NCBI RefSeq assembly: GCF_031157255.1
Contig: NZ_JAVIFX010000025.1
Span: 1 to 64,000 of the forward strand
Direction: 5' to 3'
DNA from: Bradyrhizobium sp. LHD-71
GTDB lineage: Bacteria; Pseudomonadota; Alphaproteobacteria; Rhizobiales; Xanthobacteraceae
DNA: 64,000 bases
Part shown: piece after piece, positions 1 to 7,232 of the stretch
Position numbering within the stretch: the stretch's first letter is position 1
Layout: every line of letters begins with the position of its first letter
Translations under genes and position numbers: made by a program
The notes under the pieces: generated by a model
Told to the model about the DNA's origin: nothing
Seen by the model: only the letters and a program-made list of their open reading frames with translations
Database searches by the model: none

Positions 1-103
1 CGAAGAACGGCGTCGCTTCGCTCGCCTATAGCCGTTCGAAGAACGGCGTCGCTTCGCTCGCCTATAGCCGTTCGAAGAACGGCGTCGCTTCGCTCGCCTA
101 TGG
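1..103. repeat. 36-bp tandem repeat, 2.8 copies
   Basis: Two exact 36-base units (1-36 and 37-72) are followed by a third that matches for about 31 bases before diverging into the adjoining palindrome. The unit carries the short dyad CCGTTCGAAGAACGG across its junctions. One further copy of the same unit sits inside the dispersed element at 22568-22690, and a degraded copy lies near 34010-34060. The array begins at the window edge, so its true copy number is unknown. There are no variable spacers, so it is not a CRISPR array. Confidence 0.85.
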
Positions 104-176
104 CGACGAAGCAATCCAGCGCGGCGATTACCGCGGACTCAGCGCTGGATTGCTTCGCTTCGCTCGCAATGGCGAC
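103..176. repeat. Dispersed palindromic element, copy 1
   Basis: Perfect 16-base inverted arms at 107-122 and 142-157 (CGAAGCAATCCAGCGC and its complement) enclose a 19-base loop. The right side runs on into the CTTCGCTTCGCTCGCAATG tail typical of this family. Related copies are at 22568-22690, 30857-30940 and, as half elements, near 32107-32145. It lies directly downstream of the hutX stop codon, so the hairpin would form in the 3' end of the heme operon transcript. Confidence 0.75.
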
Positions 177-193
177 TACAGCGTCCGCAACGT

Positions 194-694
194 TCAGCAA
201 ACGGTCGTAGCGAGCTTTCGGAAGCGCTCGAGCTGGTCGGTCTTCAGTTCGCGCTTGTCGTCGCGGCCGACGAACACCTTGAACATGATGCCGCCGTCGA
301 CGTTGAAGAAAGCGACGAACGCCGACGACTTGCCGAAGAACGGTCGCTCGACAAACGCAACGCCGCCGCAGCGCTCGTGGCGCAGGTGACCGTGCAGACC
401 CTTGGGCTGCATCAGGTTGAAGTAACCGCGGCCGATCTCGCCGTGGGGCACGGAGCCGGAAAACTCGAAGATCGCATCGTCCGTGTGGACGATCAGCGTG
501 ACGTCGCCCCACTCGGCAATGTCCTGCATCACCGGCACGAACTGATCGCCCTTGGCCGAACGGACCATGTCGCCCGGCAACGCTTCGATCACCGCGCGGG
601 CGGTGACCTTACGCTCGCGCGCAACATCCTCGATCACCGCACCGGGATTTTCGGCCATAAGGGCCTTCAGATCGGCGAGATCCGTGCTGAGCAT
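194..694 (-). CDS. hutX: HutX/HuvX-family cytosolic heme carrier
   Basis: Predicted 166-residue soluble protein of the HutX/HuvX/ChuX-like family, which binds heme in the cytoplasm after import and hands it to degrading enzymes. The sequence has the family's helical N-terminus (ADLKALMAENPGAVIEDVARE) then the beta-rich body with the FNLM..GLHGHLRHE segment. An upstream in-frame start at 829 would add 45 arginine/proline-rich residues overlapping the next gene, so the ATG at 694 is preferred; it leaves a 28-base gap to the monooxygenase gene. The position, last in a minus-strand run after the receptor and the monooxygenase, supports a heme role. No signal peptide is seen. Confidence 0.85.
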   Translation of the reverse strand: MLSTDLADLKALMAENPGAVIEDVARERKVTARAVIEALPGDMVRSAKGDQFVPVMQDIAEWGDVTLIVHTDDAIFEFSGSVPHGEIGRGYFNLMQPKGLHGHLRHERCGGVAFVERPFFGKSSAFVAFFNVDGGIMFKVFVGRDDKRELKTDQLERFRKLATTVC

Positions 695-722
695 GTCGGC
701 GCTCCGTTTGTTTGGGCGACGA

Positions 723-1058
723 TCAGGCCGCCGCGGCGGCGCGCTGGGTCTGCACCACCTCGAATCCCTCGAACTTCGGATGCTCAAGATAGAGCGAGCC
801 TGTCGAGGAGTCGTTGCCGGCGCGGGCATGAGCCTTCCGGAATTCCTCCGACTTGGTCCACGCCTCGAAATTCGCCTTCGAGCTCCAGACCGTGTGCGAG
901 GAGTACAGCGTGTGATCGTCCGCCGCCGGTCCCTTCAGCAGATGGAATTCGACGAAACCCTGCATGCGGTCGAGATAGGACTCGCGGCTGGACCAGACCT
1001 TCTCGAAAGCTTCTTCAGAACCCTTTTTGACCTTGAAGCGGTTCATCGCAATGAACAT
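723..1058 (-). CDS. IsdG/HmuQ-HmuD-type heme-degrading monooxygenase
   Basis: 111-residue ABM-fold protein. Small dimeric enzymes of this family (IsdG; HmuQ and HmuD in Bradyrhizobium) open the heme ring and release iron. Visible family residues are the early Asn in MFIAMNRF, the Trp in HTVWSSKANFEAW and the His of FRKAHA, matching the Asn-Trp-His set of IsdG. The start at 1058 is chosen because AGGAG lies 7-8 bases upstream; the longer frame up to 1247 would overlap hmuR. It lies between hmuR and hutX on the same strand. I cannot tell from the sequence whether it corresponds to hmuQ or hmuD. Confidence 0.85.
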   Translation of the reverse strand: MFIAMNRFKVKKGSEEAFEKVWSSRESYLDRMQGFVEFHLLKGPAADDHTLYSSHTVWSSKANFEAWTKSEEFRKAHARAGNDSSTGSLYLEHPKFEGFEVVQTQRAAAAA

Positions 1059-1092
1059 TGAATTCTCCTGCTGCTTCCCGTCCTGCCATACT

Positions 1093-1170
1093 GCGGCTCT
1101 TCTACGGCCAAACATGAAGAAATGAAAGAGCCGCCCGGACGACGAAGCTCTTTCACGGCCATCAGCTTCG
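1093..1170 (-). promoter_or_regulatory. Overlapping alternative hairpins in hmuR-monooxygenase leader
   Basis: Three inverted-repeat pairs overlap in the gap between hmuR and the monooxygenase gene. In minus-strand order they are 1164-1170 with 1143-1149 (7 bp), 1147-1155 with 1123-1131 (9 bp) and 1126-1134 with 1093-1101 (9 bp). Each shares bases with the next, so they cannot all form at once. The RNA after the first pair is moderately U-rich. This is what a transcript-level switch could look like, but a simple intercistronic hairpin is equally possible. Confidence 0.35.
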
Positions 1171-1188
1171 GACCTCGCGGGAGGTAAT

Positions 1189-3552
1189 TTATGCTCCGCC
1201 GAAGTGAAAGCGTGCACCAAGCTTGAATACCCGGCCCGGCGCGGCACTCGACCACAAGACGTCGTTCTGGGTCGAGGTAAAATCTGCTGCCCGTGGCACG
1301 GCGTACGGCCGGTAGTACTCGTCGAGAATGTTGTCGACCGAGAAATTAACCGTGATGTCGCGGTGCGGCTTGTAGGTCAAATAAGCGTTGAGCAGATCAT
1401 ACGAGGTGCCGGCCAAATAGGTAGCCGGAATGTCCGTGTTCGCTTCAACCGACGTCCACTGCATCGCTAGGGTCAGTTGGTTCTCAAACATGCGCACGCC
1501 AGCGGTGGTCGTGATCTTGCGCGGCTGCACAGTCACAAGACCAATACCGGTCTGAACATTCTCGCCGCGCTGGATCGTGGCCGACACACCGACGAACCAG
1601 AGATTGGCGTCGTAGAAGACCTCCGCCTCAAAGCCCTCGATGCGGGCGTGGGCGATGTTCTGGTACTGGAAGTAAAGGTTCCGTCCGGGCGGACCTGCAA
1701 ACTGCACGCCATCGATGAAGTCGCTGACGTCGTTGCGGAAGACGTTGAACTTCGCGCGCAACGTGTCGCCCGCCGTGAAGAGATCGTCCTTCTTCACGTT
1801 GAGGCCTATCTCCTTGTTCTTGCCGACCTCCGGCCGCAGATGCGGGTTGGGCAGGAAACAGAAGAATCCGCGTGAACCGTCGGCGCAGACCGACGTATCT
1901 CCCTGTCCCGGACCTGATGCGACGTGCGCACCGTCCACCAGCGTTTCGGTGACCGACGGAGCACGATAGCCTTCGGCGTAGCTGACATAGGGCGTCACCA
2001 CATATGTCGGCAGAAGCGCAAACGTGACCTTTGGAGAGAAACGATCGCCTTCCGTCGTGGTGTTGGCCGAACTCAGGTGGTAGTTGTCGTACCGGACGGC
2101 GCTGATCAGATCGAACCAGGTCGCGTAGCCGACCTTCCACTGCGCGAAGGCTCCCGATACCGTACGCCGACCGCCAGGGGTCGTGGCATTGGAGTTGCCG
2201 CTGAAATCGGCTGTCGATACGTCGTCCTGGAATATGTCACCGCCATACGTCAGCGCGTGCCGCCAGCTACCGTGCTCGAACCGGGACGTGTTGTGGGCAT
2301 CGAATCCGATCGTGTCGATCAGGTAGCTACGCCAATCTCCGATACAACCGGAAATCGCGTTGCCCGGCAGGCCGCGTCTTGCACAGGCCGTCCCGAACGC
2401 CGGAGTCGTCGCCGTGTGCGCGATCTTGACCTGATCGCTCTCGGTGCGATTCCAATAGACCTTCGCGTCCCAGTCGAAAATCTGGTCTTCGGGGCGCTGG
2501 TATCGCCAGCCGAGGCTGGTCTGGTAATTCTTGACGTTGGTGGCATAGATCGACGTGCCATTGCCGCCAGTGCCCGGTTGCGAGAACGGCAGGCCCAGCG
2601 CCCGCCGGGGTTGCCCATTGTCGTAATCGAAATCCTGGAAGATGCCGCCGAGCTTGAGTTCGTGGCCGTCGGCCGGGCGTACGGTGGCTTTTGCGATCGC
2701 ACTGCCGGTCTTATTGGCGCTGTTCTCCACTGTGACGCCCATGCCGTCCTTGTAATTCGACTGCGTGGTCCACGAACCGCCAGCGAACAGATCGACGTTC
2801 GGATTGACGCGTACGCCGCCGAAGCCGGACACCATGCCGCGCATATCATTGGTGCCGCCCATGATTCCCCAATCGCTGCCCCAGCGTTCGCCGGGACGCA
2901 CGACATCATCGATGTCTTTCGTGCGGAACGAAACCACGCCGCCAATCGCGCCGGAACCATAAATGTTCGCGGTCGGGCCGCGCACCACCTCGATGTTGGA
3001 GATCAACTCCGGATCAAGGAAAAACGCGCCGTTGGCGCTGTGTCCGCTGCGTTGGTAGTTCTGCCGCGCACCGTCGACGACCACCGCGACGCGGCCAAAA
3101 TCCTGCAAGCCGCGGATGTTGATCGAGGTCGCTGGATCGTCGCCGCGATCCTGCAGCCAAACACCAGGCACGTTGTAGAGCAGATCGCCGACGCGGTTCG
3201 GCTGCCAGCGCTGAATCTGCTCGAGCGTCACCACGCTGACGGGCGCAAGTGCATCGACCGCGCGCTCCTCCATCTTGGTCGCGGCCACAGTGATCGTATC
3301 GAGCGACTGGACGGAGCCTTGCGCCTGTGCGTTCGCGTTCAGCGCACTTTGATCCGGAGCCTGAGCGACGATCTGCTGTCGCTTCTTGCTGCGCTTGGCG
3401 TTCTTTTGCTTGGTATCTTGTGTTGAGGGGGCCGCTTGCGCTGCATCAGGCTCTCGGGCCTGGGCCGTCGCTTCCGAAACTCCGCTAAAACACAACGCAA
3501 TTGCAGATACGCCCCAAAGGAGCGCATGCGCGCCCCTGGCCCCGTTAGCCAT
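1189..3552 (-). CDS. hmuR: TonB-dependent heme/hemoglobin receptor
   Basis: 787-residue outer-membrane receptor that would import heme using TonB energy. MANGARGAHALLWG starts a clear signal peptide ending near ATAQA. A low-complexity Lys/Gln/Ala stretch follows, then a plug domain (VDALAPVSVVTLEQI to NIEVVRGPTANIYGSGAIGG) and a beta-barrel ending in the aromatic-terminated FKLGARFHFGGA. The two boxes diagnostic of heme receptors are present at about residues 527-575: YRAPS (FRAP box) and LPNPHLRPE (NPNL box), with a His in DGAHVAS between them. The start at 3552 is preferred over the longer one at 3606 because it puts the signal peptide at the N-terminus. It diverges from hmuP. Confidence 0.93.
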   Translation of the reverse strand: MANGARGAHALLWGVSAIALCFSGVSEATAQAREPDAAQAAPSTQDTKQKNAKRSKKRQQIVAQAPDQSALNANAQAQGSVQSLDTITVAATKMEERAVDALAPVSVVTLEQIQRWQPNRVGDLLYNVPGVWLQDRGDDPATSINIRGLQDFGRVAVVVDGARQNYQRSGHSANGAFFLDPELISNIEVVRGPTANIYGSGAIGGVVSFRTKDIDDVVRPGERWGSDWGIMGGTNDMRGMVSGFGGVRVNPNVDLFAGGSWTTQSNYKDGMGVTVENSANKTGSAIAKATVRPADGHELKLGGIFQDFDYDNGQPRRALGLPFSQPGTGGNGTSIYATNVKNYQTSLGWRYQRPEDQIFDWDAKVYWNRTESDQVKIAHTATTPAFGTACARRGLPGNAISGCIGDWRSYLIDTIGFDAHNTSRFEHGSWRHALTYGGDIFQDDVSTADFSGNSNATTPGGRRTVSGAFAQWKVGYATWFDLISAVRYDNYHLSSANTTTEGDRFSPKVTFALLPTYVVTPYVSYAEGYRAPSVTETLVDGAHVASGPGQGDTSVCADGSRGFFCFLPNPHLRPEVGKNKEIGLNVKKDDLFTAGDTLRAKFNVFRNDVSDFIDGVQFAGPPGRNLYFQYQNIAHARIEGFEAEVFYDANLWFVGVSATIQRGENVQTGIGLVTVQPRKITTTAGVRMFENQLTLAMQWTSVEANTDIPATYLAGTSYDLLNAYLTYKPHRDITVNFSVDNILDEYYRPYAVPRAADFTSTQNDVLWSSAAPGRVFKLGARFHFGGA

Positions 3553-3792
3553 CTTTCGACCCCCACGCCTGTCTTTGAACTGGCCGCGGCTGGCGGGCGA
3601 CCACACGAACGTGGCGGCTTGCTGGCTAACGGACGCGTCCCCCTAGAACGCATAACCAATCATTGTTGTGGTAGAGGCCGCCCCCGGTGAAATCAACCGC
3701 TTAGGACCGATATTAAAACGATTGTAAAGTGGAAGGCTTGGAGTTGGCGGCGAGGGAAACCTATAAGGAGTGTCAGATATTCCCCTCCTGGG
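3553..3792. promoter_or_regulatory. Divergent hmuR/hmuPTUV promoter region
   Basis: 240 bases separate the divergent hmuR and hmuP starts and must hold both promoters. In Bradyrhizobium this kind of region carries the iron control element bound by Irr, with HmuP as co-activator (established for B. japonicum). I see AT-rich stretches, for example around 3712-3726 (TATTAAAACGATTGTAAA), but no convincing perfect palindrome, so no operator is assigned. AAGGAG at 3765-3770 is the best ribosome-binding-like sequence but is too far from the hmuP ATG triplet to be conventional. Confidence 0.5.
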
Positions 3793-4023
3793 ATGATGAT
3801 GAGCTTGGGCCAGACGACTTCATCCAGCGGCGAGCCATCGGGCACTGACGGACCTTCAACCGGGCAATCCTCCGGCGAGGCGACACGCTCGATCCCGATG
3901 CGCGGCAACCGGTTCGACAGCCGCGACATCTTCCAGTCGGTGCGCGAGATCATCATTGCGCATGGTGAAGAAACCTACCGGCTGCGTCTCACCGCGCAAA
4001 ACAAGTTGATCCTCACCAAATGA
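3793..4023 (+). CDS. hmuP: HemP/HmuP-family small regulator of heme uptake
   Basis: 76-residue protein whose last 35 residues carry the HemP core (FDSRDIFQSVREIIIAHG, then EETYRLRLTAQNKLILTK). HmuP of Bradyrhizobium is a co-activator needed with Irr for expression of heme genes; other HemP proteins act similarly. The N-terminal part is Ser/Gly/Thr-rich and poorly conserved in character. Three consecutive ATG codons (3793, 3796, 3799) give the start; none has a good ribosome-binding site, and an internal ATG at 3898 would give just the core. The stop overlaps the hmuT start (ATGA). Confidence 0.85.
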   Translation: MMMSLGQTTSSSGEPSGTDGPSTGQSSGEATRSIPMRGNRFDSRDIFQSVREIIIAHGEETYRLRLTAQNKLILTK

Positions 4024-4964
4024 ACGCGCCAGGGCCTCTCCAGCGACGCGGGTTTACCGGTCGGGCATTTGCTGCGCTCGCGATCATGCTGGTCACGACC
4101 GCCGTTTCCGCCGCGGGAATCCGCAACACGCAGGCAAAGCGCATCATCACCGTCGGCGGGGCGCTCACCGAGATCGTCTATGCGCTCGGCCTCGAGAACC
4201 GGCTGGTCGGCATCGATACGACGAGCCTCTACCCGCCTGAGGCGCTGCGACAGAAGCCGAATGTGGGCTACATGCGGCAGCTGTCGGCCGAAGGTGTGCT
4301 CGGCCTCGATCCCGAGCTCATCATCGTCGCCGAAGGCTCCGGACCGAAGGAAACGCTTGCCGTGCTCGGCGAGGCGAAAGTGCCAATCGTCACGGTCCCC
4401 GAATCGTTCAGCGAAGCTGGCATCCTCGAGCGCATCCGCGTCGTCGCACGCGAGCTTGGCGTAGAACAACGCGGCGAGTGCCTGAGCGAGGCGGTGACGA
4501 AAGATCTCGCCGCAATGCGCAAGCTTCGGGACCAAGTTTCCGACAAGCGCCGAGTCATGTTCGTGATCTCGTTTGTCAATGGCCGCGCCATGGTCGCTGG
4601 CAGGAAGACCGCCGCGCACGAAATCATCGCCCTTGCCGGCGGGATCAATGCCGCCGACAACCATGATGGCTACAAGCCGCTCAGCGAGGAAGCGATCGTC
4701 GCGGCGAAGCCCGACGTCGTCCTCGTCATGCAGCGCGGCACGGATTCGATCTCGTCGGAAACGGTCTTCGCCAACGCCGCCTTCGCGCTGACGCCGGCCG
4801 CCCGCGACAAGTCGTTCATCGCCATGGATGGCCTCTATCTGCTGGGCTTTGGCCCGCGCACGGCGGCCGCTGCACGTGATCTTGCCGTTTCGCTCTATCC
4901 TGCGCTGGCCGCGAAGGATGAGATGGGCAAGCCTCGCGTGCTATCCGTGAACTGCCGGCAATGA
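4020..4964 (+). CDS. hmuT: Periplasmic heme-binding protein of heme ABC transporter
   Basis: 314-residue class-III (cluster A) binding protein that receives heme from the receptor and delivers it to HmuUV. Residues 1-32 form a signal peptide with an AAG/AAL-rich core. The mature part shows RIITVGGALTEIVYALG, the family's opening lobe, and VGYMRQLSAEGVL, where the Tyr sits in the position used as heme ligand in related proteins (family knowledge). The second lobe has MVAGRKTAAHEIIALAGG. The start overlaps the hmuP stop by 4 bases, and the stop overlaps hmuU in the same way, implying translational coupling. Confidence 0.92.
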   Translation: MNAPGPLQRRGFTGRAFAALAIMLVTTAVSAAGIRNTQAKRIITVGGALTEIVYALGLENRLVGIDTTSLYPPEALRQKPNVGYMRQLSAEGVLGLDPELIIVAEGSGPKETLAVLGEAKVPIVTVPESFSEAGILERIRVVARELGVEQRGECLSEAVTKDLAAMRKLRDQVSDKRRVMFVISFVNGRAMVAGRKTAAHEIIALAGGINAADNHDGYKPLSEEAIVAAKPDVVLVMQRGTDSISSETVFANAAFALTPAARDKSFIAMDGLYLLGFGPRTAAAARDLAVSLYPALAAKDEMGKPRVLSVNCRQ

Positions 4965-6058
4965 GCGCCGCCGAGTTGCCTGCCCCCGTCACTACCAGAC
5001 CAGTCGGCGGAGGCCGACGCCGGCCACGCGCAATCGTCGTCTTCGTGACGCTGACGGTGCTGTTGCTCGCCATCGCGCTGCTTGCCGCCACCATCGGTGC
5101 GGCCGGCATTCCCCTGTCGCGCCTGTGGCCCGCGCTTGGGCTGGGCGCGCCCGCCGATCCCGCAACGTTCGCGCGCGACCAGCTCGTGCTCTGGTCGATC
5201 CGCATCCCGCGTATCGCCATCTCGGCCATGATCGGCGCGCTGCTTGCCGTCTCCGGCACCATCATGCAGGGGCTGTTCCGCAATCCGCTGGCAGATCCGG
5301 CGCTGGTCGGCGTTTCGAGCGGCGGGGCGCTGGCGGCAGCGTTCACGATCGTCATTCTCGACAATGCGATTGCGCCCAACGCGGCTGCCCGTGCCTTCGA
5401 GCTTCTGCCGCTCTCGGCATTTTTTGGTTCGCTGGTCACAACCCTGCTGCTCTATCGCATTTCGAGCCGCGAGGGGCGGACGTCGGTCGCCATCTTCCTC
5501 CTGTCCGGCCTCGCCATTGCCGCCCTTGCCAATGCCGGCATCGGCCTCCTGATCTTCATGGCGGACGACCGGCAGCTGCGCGACATCACCTTCTGGCTGC
5601 TCGGTTCACTCGGCGGCGCGACTTGGAGCAAGGCGACCCTGCTGTTGCCGTTCCTCGCAGCGTCGGCGGCTGTGATGCCGTTCATCGCGCGCGGGCTGGA
5701 CGTGCTGGTGCTCGGCGAGTCCGAAGCGTTCCACAGCGGCATCAATGTCGAGCGGTTGAAGATCATCTGCATCGTTCTGGTTTCGGCGATGACCGGCGCG
5801 GCAGTGGCGATCTGCGGCGTGATTGGCTTCATCGGCATCGTCGTGCCGCATCTCTTGCGGCTCGCCATCGGCCCCGGGCACCGCATGCTGCTCCCCGCCT
5901 CCGCGCTGTTCGGCGCAGCATTGCTCGCCTTCGCCGACACTTTCGCGCGCGTCCTGGCGGCGCCAGCCGAAATTCCGGTCGGCATTCTCACTGCGACGAT
6001 CGGCGCACCGTTCTTCCTCTACGTGCTGTTGAGGCAGCGCGCACTGGTGGGCTCGTGA
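4961..6058 (+). CDS. hmuU: Heme ABC transporter permease
   Basis: 365-residue FecCD/BtuC-family permease with about 9-10 hydrophobic segments, starting with VVFVTLTVLLLAIALLAATIG. Family signatures are visible: RIPRIAISAMIGALLAVSG, MQGLFRNPLADPALVGVSSG and the cytoplasmic loop with the C-terminal GFIGIVVPHLLRLAIGPGH, which docks the ATPase. As a dimer with HmuV it forms the inner-membrane heme channel. ATGA overlaps on both sides (hmuT and hmuV) place it firmly in the operon. Confidence 0.93.
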   Translation: MSAAELPAPVTTRPVGGGRRRPRAIVVFVTLTVLLLAIALLAATIGAAGIPLSRLWPALGLGAPADPATFARDQLVLWSIRIPRIAISAMIGALLAVSGTIMQGLFRNPLADPALVGVSSGGALAAAFTIVILDNAIAPNAAARAFELLPLSAFFGSLVTTLLLYRISSREGRTSVAIFLLSGLAIAALANAGIGLLIFMADDRQLRDITFWLLGSLGGATWSKATLLLPFLAASAAVMPFIARGLDVLVLGESEAFHSGINVERLKIICIVLVSAMTGAAVAICGVIGFIGIVVPHLLRLAIGPGHRMLLPASALFGAALLAFADTFARVLAAPAEIPVGILTATIGAPFFLYVLLRQRALVGS

Positions 6059-6846
6059 CCGCGGCGCTCGAGGTCAGCGGCATCGGCATGCGCATCAAAA
6101 GCGCAACGCTGCTCGACGGCATCGACCTTCAGGTGCAGCCGGGGGAGACCGTTGCGATCGTCGGCCCGAACGGCGCCGGCAAATCGACGCTGTTGCGTAT
6201 TCTCTCCGGCGACATGACACCGACCAGGGGTTCGGTACGACTGAAGGGCACCGCCCTGTCATCCTACCCTGCGGACCGGCTGGCAGCACATCGCGCGGTG
6301 CTCTCACAGCACGTCACCATCAGCTTCCCCTTCACGGTCGAGGAGGTCGTGCGCATGGGCGCCGGCGACATGGCCCGAGTGAAGGCGCAGCCCCTGGTCG
6401 ATGCGATGCTGGACGAGATCGGCCTCAACGCGTTCCGCGACCGCGAACTGCCGACACTGTCCGGCGGCGAGCAGCAGCGCGCGCATTTTGCCCGGGTGCT
6501 CCTGCAACTTGCCGTTGGCGAGGCAAAGCACGGCCCGGGCGTGCTGCTGCTCGACGAACCGACCTCGAGCCTCGACCTCCGCTATCAGATCAATCTGGTC
6601 GAAATTGGCAGGCGCCGCGCCGCCAGCGGCACGGCCGTCATTGCCATCCTGCACGACCTCAACCTGGCCGCCCGCTTCGCCGACCGCATCGTCGTGCTCC
6701 ACCGCGGCCGGCTTGCGGCCACAGGCACGCCGCGCGAGACGATCACCAACGCGATGCTTCGCGACGTGTTTGAGGTCAACACCAATGTCGACCTGATCGC
6801 AGGCCCCCTTCCCCACGTGCTGCCGCAGGCGATGCAGGCGATCTGA
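6055..6846 (+). CDS. hmuV: Heme ABC transporter ATP-binding protein
   Basis: 263-residue ATPase. Motifs: Walker A GPNGAGKST at residues 37-45, Q-loop in VLSQHVTISFPF, signature LSGGEQQR, Walker B VLLLDEPTSSLD and H-loop ILHDLN. The GTG at 6055 is chosen because it overlaps the hmuU stop (GTGA) and gives the usual N-terminus; the reading frame stays open upstream to 5125, but that part lies antiparallel to nothing real and inside hmuU in another frame. The insertion LAVGEAKHGPG before Walker B is common in HmuV proteins. It ends 7 bases from the convergent small gene. Confidence 0.93.
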   Translation: MTAALEVSGIGMRIKSATLLDGIDLQVQPGETVAIVGPNGAGKSTLLRILSGDMTPTRGSVRLKGTALSSYPADRLAAHRAVLSQHVTISFPFTVEEVVRMGAGDMARVKAQPLVDAMLDEIGLNAFRDRELPTLSGGEQQRAHFARVLLQLAVGEAKHGPGVLLLDEPTSSLDLRYQINLVEIGRRRAASGTAVIAILHDLNLAARFADRIVVLHRGRLAATGTPRETITNAMLRDVFEVNTNVDLIAGPLPHVLPQAMQAI

Positions 6847-6853
6847 GGGGCCC

Positions 6854-7165
6854 TTACTTCTTCGCCGGCTCCTTTTGACCGTTCTGATCCTTTTTCTTCA
6901 GATCGTCGATTTCCTTGCGCATCGCTGAAAGCTGTGTCTTCAGCGCTTCGACCTCGCTCCTGGCAGCGTCGAGCTTCTGCTGCGCGGCCAGCCCCTGCTT
7001 GGTCAGGGACTGCTGCAGGAAGTTGATATTGCTCTGCAGGCAGCTCGTGCGTCGGTCCATGCTTTTCTCGGCCGTGCAGATTTCGATACCCGGCACGTCC
7101 TGCGCGACAGCCGCTACGCAGGACGAGACGGCGACAATCGCGATTGCCAGCCGAACCTTGAACAT
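6854..7165 (-). CDS. Secreted small coiled-coil protein, function unknown
   Basis: 103 residues. A signal peptide (MFKVRLAIAIVAVSSCVAAVAQ) is followed by a short part with two Cys (IEICTAEKS and TSCLQSN), then a long coiled coil (QQKLDAARSEVEALKTQL through EIDDLKKKD) and a Lys-rich end. I do not recognise a family. The start at 7165 is preferred because the next upstream ATG (7186) falls inside a dispersed palindrome (7182-7228). Convergent with hmuV, so probably unrelated to the heme operon. Confidence 0.65.
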   Translation of the reverse strand: MFKVRLAIAIVAVSSCVAAVAQDVPGIEICTAEKSMDRRTSCLQSNINFLQQSLTKQGLAAQQKLDAARSEVEALKTQLSAMRKEIDDLKKKDQNGQKEPAKK

Positions 7166-7181
7166 GGACACGTTTTTCCCG

Positions 7182-7228
7182 GGCATGATCTGATCCGAAA
7201 ACCGGCTCCCTCTTTTCGGGACCATGCC
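7182..7228. repeat. Dispersed palindrome of GGCATGATC...GACCATGCC type
   Basis: The left part GGCATGATCTGATCCGAAAA and the right part TTTTCGGGACCATGCC are imperfect inverted copies around a short centre. A related half element (GGCATGATCTGACTGGAAAC) occurs at 52304-52334. It fills the gap between the small coiled-coil gene and the stop of the beta-oxidation gene; both are minus strand. Confidence 0.6.
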
Positions 7229-7232
7229 GAGC

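Noticed and set aside
1-103. CRISPR array suggested by regular 36-base repeats
   Set aside because: Repeats directly abut each other with no spacers, and there are no cas genes.
1924-3426. 500-codon frame antisense to hmuR
   Set aside because: No family likeness and fully opposite a confident TonB receptor.
5125-6054. Upstream extension of hmuV as a fusion protein
   Set aside because: Arg/Ala-rich translation out of frame inside hmuU; the GTG overlapping the hmuU stop gives the normal HmuV length.
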